NCBI GenBank assembly: GCA_013331015.1
Contig: DUHF01000175.1
Span: 2,406-9,419 of the forward strand
Reading direction: 5' to 3'
Length of the DNA stretch: 7,014 nucleotides
Source: Methanoregula sp.
Lineage (GTDB): Archaea > Halobacteriota > Methanomicrobia > Methanomicrobiales > Methanospirillaceae
The notes below the pieces were generated by a model. That model ran no database searches. It worked only from the letters and a program-made list of their open reading frames with translations, and was not told where the DNA came from. The position numbers and the translations under genes were made by a program. Shown in pieces: positions 1 through 6,043 of this stretch (position 1 is its first letter; the number at the start of each line of letters is the position of its first letter).

Positions 1-230
1 AAGATACCGAAGCCATCAGGGCATTCGATGCAACAATAGCAATCGATTCACATTTTCCTGGTGCCTGTTATGAGAAGGGTCTGGCACTTGAGCGACTCGG
101 GCGCCCCGGGGATGCGCTTGAATCATTCGAAAGGGGCCTTGTGCTGGACCCAACCCATATCCTGTCGCTCTATCACAAAGGTCTCGTACTCTTTGACCTT
201 AAACAGTACGATGATGCGTTAAGATCCTTT
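1..230 (+). repeat. Higher-order direct repeat, copy 1 (eight-TPR period)
   Basis: Bases 1-25 are identical to bases 817-841, and the similarity continues through units 1 and 2. The distance is 816 bp, exactly eight 34-residue units. By hand alignment 47 of 76 residues match between copy 1 (tail of unit 0 to mid unit 2) and copy 2 (tail of unit 8 to mid unit 10). Distinctive shared pieces are DTEAIRAF, GLxxERLGR and YHxGLxLFxLKQY. The copy probably continues beyond the left edge. Confidence 0.85.
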
Positions 231-3200
231 GATCGGATTTGCGAACAGACGCTTGAGAACCCGGATGTTTTCTTCCAGAAAGGAAAAACACTCGGAAAAC
301 TCCACCGGCTCGAAGAGGCCCTGCAGGCCCTTGACCAGTCACTGAACCTCCGCAGCACAGATATCGGGGCATGGCTCTTGAAAGGCCGGGTGTTCTTTGA
401 GCTTGGCAACCCGGCAGGATCAATTGAAGCTTTTAACCAGGTGATCTCACTTGATCCGGACAATATCACGGCCTGGTATCTGAAAGGCCGGGCCCACCGG
501 GAGATCGCAGCCTACTCTGAAGCTGTTATTGATTTTGACAAGGTTCTTGCAGCCGATGACCGGTGTGCGGGAGCCTGGCTCAACAAAGGCAGTTCGCTCC
601 TTTCGATGGGGCAGTTTGGACCGGCGCTCGAATCGCTCACCCGTGCCCTTGAGCTCAAACCCCGGGATGCCAATGGCTGGTATGACCGGGCAATCGCCCT
701 TGCCGAACTCGGGCAGCATGATGAAGCGGTGATATCCTATGACCGGGCAATCGCCATCAACCGCAAATTCACCAATGCCTGGTATGACAAGGGACTTGCA
801 CTGGTAAAACTCGGAAAAGATACCGAAGCCATCAGGGCATTTGAGGTCACAACCGAAGTGGATCCGCATTTCATGAGTGCATTTTACGAGAGGGGTCTTG
901 CGTTCGAACGCCTCGGCCGGCACAAGGATGCGCTCGCCTCCTTTGATATGGCACTTGCCCTTGATCCATCCCACATCTTCTCACACTACCACAGGGGTCT
1001 TGCACTGTTCAATCTCAAGCAGTATGAAGAAGCTGCCGGCTCTCTTGGTGCTGCACTCGATCTTGACCCGGATCTGTTCGATGCCTGGTATCACCTGGGC
1101 ATCAGCCTTGTGCACACAGAGAATCTTGCAGAAGCACTCGGTTCGTTCGAACAGGCAATCCGTATCCAGCCGGCATCTTTTGGTGCATTATATGAAAAAG
1201 GGCTTATCCTCTCTGAACTTGGCAGATTCGGGGAGGCGGTAGGCGCTTTCGATCTCGCCCTTGAAAGCGACAGCAAACAGCGGGACTGTCATTATGCGAG
1301 GGGGCTTGCCCTCGCGAGCCTTGGCCGCAACGAAGATGCTTTTGTGTCCTTTACAAAGACCCTTGCGCTCGATCCCGGGTTCCCTGATGGTTATTTCAGC
1401 CTCGCAATGGCGCTCGAACAGCTCGGTCGTTATGAGGAGGCAATCATTGCTTTTGACGGGCACCTGAAACATATTCCGGACCGCTCGGTTGCGTGGCACC
1501 ACCGCGGAATCTGTGCTGAGAAGCTCGGGCAGGACGACGAGGCAGCCCGCTCCTATGACAAGGCACGACAGACCGATCCCCAGAATGTGGAGATCATCTT
1601 CTCGGAAGGAAACGCACTCTCCCGCATAGGGAAATATAACGAGGCTATCCGGATCTTTGATATTGCCCTTGGAATCGAACCCAGTAACGGCCAGATCCTG
1701 CTCCAGAAGGGTATTGCGCTGGCAAAGAGCAACCGGCACAATGATGCCGAGAGAGTCCTGCACGACGCCGCTGTCCAGCTGCCAAAAGACCCGTATCCCT
1801 CGTGGCTTCGGGGTCTCTCTCTTGTCAATCTCGACCGTCATGCCGAAGCGGTGACTGAATTTGATGCATCCCTTGCACTGGTTTCAGATAATCCGGAGAT
1901 CTGGTTAGAGAAAGGCAAATCCTTAATGCACCTTTCCCGGTATGATCTGGCAATCCAGGCATTCGATCAGGTTCTCGAGACCCGGCCCGATCATCCGGAT
2001 GCACTGTACGGTCGGGCCCGGGCATTCTTCTCACTTGAGAAGTATTCCGATGCGGTTGAAGGCTATGACGCGGTGATCGCCCGCAATCATGACCATGCAA
2101 CTGCATGGTACGAGAAAGGGGCAGGGTTGTTCCGGCTTGGCCATTATGCTGCATGCATCGAAGTCCTGTCGCGAGCACTCGAACTGGACCCGGGAAATCA
2201 CGAAGCCATGCACACCCTGGCTTCCTCGTACGTGGCACTCGAACATCATAATGAAGCCATCGATACGTTGCACCACCTGCTCACCCTCACTCCCGAAAAC
2301 GGGGATGCCTGGTATGAACTGGGAATATCCCTGGTAAATACCGGTCGCCATGCGGATGCGGTTGAGTCCTTTACCCGGGCTGTCGGCATCCGGCCCGGCT
2401 TCTTCGATGCCCGGTATGCAAAAGCCCGGGCACTCGACACCCTGGAACGGACCCGGGAGGCAATTGAGGCCTACAACGAAGCCCTTGCCCTCCAACCACT
2501 CCATGTCCCGTCAATGCATTTCAAAGGAGCCGCACTCATGCGGCTTGGCGAGCCGGAAATGGCGGTCAAGATCTTTGACCGGGCCCTCGAGATCGATCCA
2601 ACCGATGCCGATGTCCAGTTCGACAAAGGCCGGGCACTATCCCTGCTGGCGATGTTCCGCGAGGCAGTCAGAACCTTTGACAAGGTCATCAGTATTGACA
2701 GAAATTATCCGGCAGCATATTACGAGAAGGGACTGGTACTTGCAAGTCTCGGGAGGCACGATGAGGCAATCATTGCCCTGAACCGGAGCCTTGAACTCAA
2801 CCCGGAAAACGATCTTGCCTACTATCAAAAAGGGCTATCCCAGAGCGCCCTGGGGCGTTCGATTGATGCCATTGAAGCCTTCGATCGCGTGCTTGCAATC
2901 TCCCCGCGCATGATAGACGCCTGGCTCCACCGGGGAAAGAGTCTTTCAGAGCTTGGGAAACAGAACGATGCAATCGAATCCTATGTAAAAACCCTTGAGA
3001 TCGATCCCACGAACGCTGATGCCTGGTACCTCAAAGGCAGTGCCCTCTTTGCCCTCACCTCATTCGATGATGCTATTGGAGCTTTCAACAAGGCGCTCGA
3101 GATCCGTCCTGATTTTGCCGAAGCTCATTATGACAAGGGACGGGCCCTCCGGGAAATCGGTATGTTCCAGGAAGCGGTCATTGCATTCGATAACGCACTT

Positions 3201-5036
3201 GCAATCAGGCCGAAGTATGTTGACGCACTCTACAACAAGGGAACCGCCCTGACGCGCCTTGGCAGGTATGATGATGCCATCGTGTCCTTCGACCAGGCAC
3301 TGAAAATCCGGCCGAACTTTGGCCGGGTCTGGACCGGAAAAGGTATTGCCCTCTCATATCTTGAGCGGGACCAGGACGCCGTGAGTTTCTTTAACAAGGC
3401 ACTGGGAATCGATCCGCAGGATGCACAGGCAAATTACCATCTTGGGATCTCTCTATTGCGTCTTGGCAGGTACCATGATGCCATAAAACAGTTTGATAGT
3501 GCGCTTGCAAAACGGCCAAAATGTGCCGAAGCCCTGTACCAGAAAGGTCGTGCCCTTGCCATGCTCTCCATGCATCACGAGGCGGTCAGTGCATACGAAC
3601 GGTCCCTTGCCCTGAACGATCATATCGCCGAGGCATGGCTCTTCCGGGGCATCTCCCATGCAAGTCTTGGGAATTACCCGGGGGCACTTGCGGATTATGA
3701 TCGTGCCCTTGATATCAAAAAGGACTTCGCCGCACCGTATCTCTACCGGGCAATGGCCCTAATCCACATGGAGCAGAACCTCCCGGCGCTCGAGAGTATC
3801 GATACTGCCCTTGCCCTCCAGCCTGAATATCCCGAGGCATTTTACTATAAGGGAGTTGCTCTCTTAAAATCGGAGCAGTATGATGACGCAATCCTTGCCT
3901 TTGATCATGCACTGGAGTTCAACAACCGGTACGCCGAGGCATTCCACTTCAAGGGGATAGCCCAGACAAAGATACGGCGGTACGAAGAAGCTATCACGTC
4001 ATTCAATGCGGTTCTTGCCATCCAGCCCGAGTTTACTGATGCTATCTTCGAACGGGGCCGGGCACTGCTCATGATCGGCCGGTTCAAGGAAGCGATCTCT
4101 TCGTTTGATCAGGTTCTCTCAATCAATCCCGGCTCGGCCAATGCCCTGTACGAGAAAGGCATCGCCTTGATCGCACTTGCCAGCTTAACAACGGCAATTA
4201 CGGCATTTGATCATGCAATCGAGATCAATCCGTCCTGCTGGCAGGCATTTTTTAAGAAAGGCCGGTGCCTCTTCGATCAGGGCAGCTATGATGCGGCCAT
4301 CACCGCGTACGACCGGGCCATCGAGCTCAAACCAAAGATGTCAGTCCTGCATGAAAACCGGGGTCTGGCCTACGCGGCACTGGACCAGTTCCGGGAAGCC
4401 ATAAAATCCTATGACCGGGCGCTTGAGATCGATCACCGTTCGGAAGTCTTTGCCCACAAGGGTGTATGTCTTGCTGAACTGGGCATGTACCGTGATGCCG
4501 TGGAATCATTTGACCGGGCCATCGAGCTCGATGACAAGGTTGCCGAAGCATGGCTCGGGAAAGGCAATGCATTTTACGATCTCGGGAAATATTCCGAGGC
4601 CCGGGACGCGTATGAGCGGGGCCTTGCGCTGGAGCCGGAGAATGCTGTTGCATGGACACGGCTCGGGATGGTGCTCTCATCCCTCCAGCAGTATGAGGAT
4701 GCTATTGAATCCTATGACCGGGCGATGCAGATCGACCCGGCCTTCTCCATTGCCTACTTCACCAAAGGAAGCGCCCTTATCGCGCTTGGCCGGAACGAAG
4801 AGGCAGTTGAGGCATTCGATGCCATGATCAATCTCCAGCCGGAATTCACTGATGCCTGGATCCACAAGGGAAGGGCTTTGCAGGAACTCGGGCTCTACCA
4901 GGATGCCCTCACCTCGTTCAAACGTGCCCTCGAAATTGAGCCGGGCAGAAAAGAGATCTGGAATGATATCGGGGACATCCTTGAAAAGATTGGAAAACAC
5001 GAAGAAGCGAAGATCTGCTATGAAAAGGGGCGCTGA
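1..5036 (+). CDS. Giant tetratricopeptide-repeat (TPR) protein, 5' end outside window
   Basis: This is the C-terminal 1677 residues of a protein built only of TPRs. The frame is open from base 3, so the GTG at 141 is an internal Val codon in helix B of a repeat and not the start. It ends at TGA 5034-5036. Cutting at the 'AWYxKG' motif gives a partial unit of 20 residues, 48 complete units from base 63, and a last unit of 26 residues. Every complete unit is 34 residues except unit 43, which has 33. The typical unit reads A-W-Y-x-K-G-x-A-L-x-x-L-G-R-x-x-E-A-I-x-x-F-D-x-A-L-x-I-x-P. No signal peptide, membrane segment or catalytic domain is visible in this part. TPR arrays form right-handed superhelices that bind proteins or peptides, so a cytoplasmic scaffold role is inferred. 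The missing N terminus could carry another domain. The partner is unknown. Confidence 0.93.
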   Translation, partial: DTEAIRAFDATIAIDSHFPGACYEKGLALERLGRPGDALESFERGLVLDPTHILSLYHKGLVLFDLKQYDDALRSFDRICEQTLENPDVFFQKGKTLGKLHRLEEALQALDQSLNLRSTDIGAWLLKGRVFFELGNPAGSIEAFNQVISLDPDNITAWYLKGRAHREIAAYSEAVIDFDKVLAADDRCAGAWLNKGSSLLSMGQFGPALESLTRALELKPRDANGWYDRAIALAELGQHDEAVISYDRAIAINRKFTNAWYDKGLALVKLGKDTEAIRAFEVTTEVDPHFMSAFYERGLAFERLGRHKDALASFDMALALDPSHIFSHYHRGLALFNLKQYEEAAGSLGAALDLDPDLFDAWYHLGISLVHTENLAEALGSFEQAIRIQPASFGALYEKGLILSELGRFGEAVGAFDLALESDSKQRDCHYARGLALASLGRNEDAFVSFTKTLALDPGFPDGYFSLAMALEQLGRYEEAIIAFDGHLKHIPDRSVAWHHRGICAEKLGQDDEAARSYDKARQTDPQNVEIIFSEGNALSRIGKYNEAIRIFDIALGIEPSNGQILLQKGIALAKSNRHNDAERVLHDAAVQLPKDPYPSWLRGLSLVNLDRHAEAVTEFDASLALVSDNPEIWLEKGKSLMHLSRYDLAIQAFDQVLETRPDHPDALYGRARAFFSLEKYSDAVEGYDAVIARNHDHATAWYEKGAGLFRLGHYAACIEVLSRALELDPGNHEAMHTLASSYVALEHHNEAIDTLHHLLTLTPENGDAWYELGISLVNTGRHADAVESFTRAVGIRPGFFDARYAKARALDTLERTREAIEAYNEALALQPLHVPSMHFKGAALMRLGEPEMAVKIFDRALEIDPTDADVQFDKGRALSLLAMFREAVRTFDKVISIDRNYPAAYYEKGLVLASLGRHDEAIIALNRSLELNPENDLAYYQKGLSQSALGRSIDAIEAFDRVLAISPRMIDAWLHRGKSLSELGKQNDAIESYVKTLEIDPTNADAWYLKGSALFALTSFDDAIGAFNKALEIRPDFAEAHYDKGRALREIGMFQEAVIAFDNALAIRPKYVDALYNKGTALTRLGRYDDAIVSFDQALKIRPNFGRVWTGKGIALSYLERDQDAVSFFNKALGIDPQDAQANYHLGISLLRLGRYHDAIKQFDSALAKRPKCAEALYQKGRALAMLSMHHEAVSAYERSLALNDHIAEAWLFRGISHASLGNYPGALADYDRALDIKKDFAAPYLYRAMALIHMEQNLPALESIDTALALQPEYPEAFYYKGVALLKSEQYDDAILAFDHALEFNNRYAEAFHFKGIAQTKIRRYEEAITSFNAVLAIQPEFTDAIFERGRALLMIGRFKEAISSFDQVLSINPGSANALYEKGIALIALASLTTAITAFDHAIEINPSCWQAFFKKGRCLFDQGSYDAAITAYDRAIELKPKMSVLHENRGLAYAALDQFREAIKSYDRALEIDHRSEVFAHKGVCLAELGMYRDAVESFDRAIELDDKVAEAWLGKGNAFYDLGKYSEARDAYERGLALEPENAVAWTRLGMVLSSLQQYEDAIESYDRAMQIDPAFSIAYFTKGSALIALGRNEEAVEAFDAMINLQPEFTDAWIHKGRALQELGLYQDALTSFKRALEIEPGRKEIWNDIGDILEKIGKHEEAKICYEKGR
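63..5033 (+). repeat. 102-bp tandem TPR-coding array, 48 full units plus terminal partial unit
   Basis: Unit n starts at 63+102(n-1) for units 1 to 43. Unit 43 (4347-4445) is one codon short, so unit 44 starts at 4446 and unit 49 at 4956. The arithmetic closes exactly: 20 + 47x34 + 33 + 26 = 1677 residues. Gly occupies position 6 in 43 of 49 units and Ala in the other six. Lys or Arg occupies position 5 in 41 of 49. The repeats are diverged at DNA level and conserved as protein, which points to old duplications under selection. Even so, a few stretches of 12-25 identical bases remain. Confidence 0.92.
817..1046 (+). repeat. Higher-order direct repeat, copy 2 (eight-TPR period)
   Basis: This is the downstream partner of the segment at 1-230, covering the tail of unit 8, unit 9 and the first part of unit 10. 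The shared signature is DP(T/S)HI followed by a YH(K/R)GL helix and LKQY, which no other unit in the array shows together. Similarity fades inside unit 10, so the right boundary is approximate. Confidence 0.82.
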
Positions 5037-5038
5037 TA

Positions 5039-5046
5039 TTTTTTTT
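5039..5046 (+). terminator. Oligo-T tract after the giant TPR gene
   Basis: A run of eight T on the coding strand begins two bases after the TGA stop. Archaeal RNA polymerase terminates at oligo-T tracts without needing a hairpin, so this is the likely main termination signal of the giant TPR transcript. No strong stem precedes it. Confidence 0.55.
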
Positions 5047-5075
5047 ATCTCTATGGCAGCTCAAGTGAGTAAGAT

Positions 5076-5107
5076 AAACAATAGATCTATGATCCATGGT
5101 ATTGTTT
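5076..5107. repeat. 8-bp perfect inverted repeat, 16-nt loop
   Basis: AAACAATA at 5076-5083 is the exact reverse complement of TATTGTTT at 5100-5107. A T-G wobble could add a ninth pair outside. The loop contains the palindrome CCATGG, and AGATCT spans the inner edge of the left arm. It lies 40 bp past the giant gene's stop. It could be a 3' UTR stem-loop or a protein-binding dyad. AT-rich 8-bp arms can also arise by chance in a gap of this size. Confidence 0.45.
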
Positions 5108-5117
5108 GAGCCGCCGC

Positions 5118-5140
5118 GGGGATGCCCCTTTTTTAGGGCA
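5118..5140 (+). terminator. Small GC hairpin followed by T6, possible backup terminator
   Basis: GGGG (5118-5121), loop ATG and CCCC (5125-5128) are followed directly by six T (5129-5134), which resembles an intrinsic terminator for plus-strand transcripts. The stem is only 4 bp. The same C-run can pair instead in TGCCC (5123-5127) with GGGCA (5136-5140), enclosing the T run in the loop. Only one of the two can form at a time. Confidence 0.35.
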
Positions 5141-5164
5141 GCAGAATCCATCGTAGGGTGTTTT

Positions 5165-5179
5165 GGGGCGTAAAGCCCC
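5165..5179. repeat. GC-rich 5-bp hairpin GGGGC-GTAAA-GCCCC
   Basis: GGGGC (5165-5169) and GCCCC (5175-5179) are perfect complements around a five-base GTAAA loop. No T tract follows it on either strand, so it is not a classical intrinsic terminator. Its left arm plus two bases can also pair with 5122-5128 (seven pairs, one wobble), giving an alternative long-range fold with the upstream hairpin region. Confidence 0.4.
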
Positions 5180-5194
5180 CATCAACGTCTTATT

Positions 5195-5200
5195 AAAAAA
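5195..5200 (-). terminator. Oligo-T tract after the membrane TPR gene
   Basis: On the minus strand a T6 run (with AATAA following) lies about 40 bases beyond the TAA stop of the membrane TPR gene. By the archaeal oligo-T rule this is the likely end of the minus-strand transcript. A shorter TTTT within a T-rich stretch is nearer the stop. Confidence 0.4.
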
Positions 5201-5240
5201 CGGTTTTATCCACACAAATCATCGGAGAGTCAAAGAAATT

Positions 5241-5987
5241 TTATTGATCCTTTCTCCGCCGGGCCCGCCGGTTTTCAGGAACCGATGGATCATCATCAGG
5301 TACCTTTCGTCTCCTTATTACGATAAAAAACCCGGTAAGGATAACGATGAGAACAATTGCCGTCAGCGGTAGAGCGTACCGGATGTACCAGGGTGTTGCT
5401 GCATCGCGCAGGACGCGTGCCTGCTTCTCGCTCAGTGCAAGGTTCGGGTACGTGGGATCAAGGCTCCTGACCCGGTCAAAGGCAGCAATAGCTTCATCGT
5501 ATCGCTTCATGCCGGCAAGAGCATAACCCCGGTTAAAGTGGGCTTCAGTATTGTCAGGGTCAATCCGGAGCGCCTGTTCGAAAGCATGGAGCTGTTCGAG
5601 ATAATACTCATCTGCTTTGTCCGGATCTCCCAAGACATCCTCGTAATAATATCCGATATTGTACAGGATCTGGCCCCGGTTAATCCAGCCGCGGACATAA
5701 TCCGGGTTGATCTCAAGAGCTTTTTTTGATGCTGTGAGTGCATCGTTATATTCGCCGGCCCGGTTGAGGACATCGGCCTTATTGTCCCATGCCTCAAAAA
5801 AATCAGGTTCAAGCGAGATTGCATGATCAAAGGATGCTATTGCACCGGTATAATCTTCAGCTTTAACGAGATCCGTTCCCCTGCTAAAAGCATTAGCAGC
5901 CTCATCTGAATAGGCTGCTACCGGCATGCAGGAGATGAAAAGGAGAATGATAAAAACAAGGATTGCACGTCTATACGTCGGAGCCAT
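5241..5987 (-). CDS. Membrane-anchored TPR protein, outward-facing TPR domain
   Basis: This is a 248-residue protein if ATG 5987 is the start. Residues 8-25 form a hydrophobic signal sequence after a short basic head, with a plausible cleavage after VAA (23-25). TPR units follow at 32-65, 66-99, 100-148 and 149-182, with a partial helix at 183-199. The third unit is 49 residues long because of a 15-residue Tyr- and Asp-rich insertion. Residues 204-224 form a strong transmembrane helix, then a 24-residue tail with RRRK and RRARRRK clusters. By the positive-inside rule the tail is cytoplasmic and the TPR domain is outside, so the topology is type I. Cys20 does not sit in a good lipobox. A binding or assembly role at the cell surface is inferred, and the ligand is unknown. 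It may be co-transcribed with the upstream methyltransferase. In-frame ATG 5990 and GTG 5996 are alternative starts. Confidence 0.88.
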   Translation of the reverse strand: MAPTYRRAILVFIILLFISCMPVAAYSDEAANAFSRGTDLVKAEDYTGAIASFDHAISLEPDFFEAWDNKADVLNRAGEYNDALTASKKALEINPDYVRGWINRGQILYNIGYYYEDVLGDPDKADEYYLEQLHAFEQALRIDPDNTEAHFNRGYALAGMKRYDEAIAAFDRVRSLDPTYPNLALSEKQARVLRDAATPWYIRYALPLTAIVLIVILTGFFIVIRRRKVPDDDPSVPENRRARRRKDQ

Positions 5988-5992
5988 CATGT

Positions 5993-5998
5993 CCACCT
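5993..5998 (-). promoter_or_regulatory. Shine-Dalgarno AGGTGG deciding the membrane TPR start
   Basis: AGGTGG on the minus strand matches the archaeal anti-SD core. It overlaps the in-frame GTG at 5996, which therefore cannot use it as a start. From the AGGTG core, ATG 5990 is three bases away and ATG 5987 six bases away, so 5987 has the more usual spacing. All three give the same mature protein after signal cleavage. Confidence 0.55.
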
Positions 5999-6010
5999 GT
6001 CTTAGATCTT

Positions 6011-6025
6011 ATGCAGGAAATGCAT
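6011..6025. promoter_or_regulatory. Possible dyad site ATGCA-N5-TGCAT upstream of the membrane TPR gene
   Basis: The 53-56-bp gap between the methyltransferase stop and the membrane TPR start contains ATGCA (6011-6015) and TGCAT (6021-6025) as perfect inverted arms around GGAAA. The 8-bp palindrome AGAATTCT (6028-6035) lies just beyond it. No clear TATA box or BRE was identified. It could be an operator or a weak RNA hairpin, but the arms are short enough to be chance. Confidence 0.25.
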
Positions 6026-6043
6026 TTAGAATTCTCCCCGCGG

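Larger units (their letters stand above)
5037..5240. other. Convergent intergenic region with several small inverted repeats
   Basis: This 204-bp gap separates the stop codons of two convergent genes. From left to right it holds a T8 tract (5039-5046), an 8-bp perfect inverted repeat (5076-5107), two mutually exclusive small hairpins around 5118-5140, a 5-bp GC-rich hairpin (5165-5179), and an A6 run (5195-5200) that reads as T6 on the minus strand. I see no tRNA signature, no box C/D motif pair and no convincing small reading frame. The best reading is a bidirectional terminator or structured 3' UTR. A small RNA is possible but not supported by any promoter I can recognise. Confidence 0.6.

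Noticed and set aside
141..143. GTG as start codon of the giant TPR gene
   Set aside because: The frame is open upstream to the window edge and encodes a normal TPR there. The GTG is the Val codon in helix B of unit 1, with no SD before it.
447..974. Long minus-strand open frame (175 codons) antisense to the TPR array
   Set aside because: The repeated codon pattern of the array keeps the reverse frame free of stops. The translation has no family features, and similar shadows recur at 1188-1841, 2031-2504 and 4327-4680.
877..1242. Plus-strand open frame of 121 codons in another frame of the array
   Set aside because: It is fully inside the TPR gene, with low-complexity Ser/His/Arg-rich translation and no SD.
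63..5033. CRISPR-like regular direct repeats
   Set aside because: The 102-bp periodicity is protein-coding, diverged at third positions and continuous in frame. There are no identical repeats with unique spacers.
5108..5180. Possible tRNA or box C/D sRNA in the convergent gap
   Set aside because: There is no T-loop GTTCGA-like motif, no cloverleaf arms of suitable length and no paired C and D boxes. Only short hairpins are present.
5163..5372. Plus-strand small frame starting in the convergent gap
   Set aside because: Most of it is antisense to the membrane TPR gene, its start lies in the hairpin region, and it has no SD.
5878..5930. Lipoprotein signal (Cys20) for the membrane TPR protein
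   Set aside because: The residues before Cys20 (F-I-S) do not fit a good lipobox, and a C-terminal transmembrane helix already provides anchoring.
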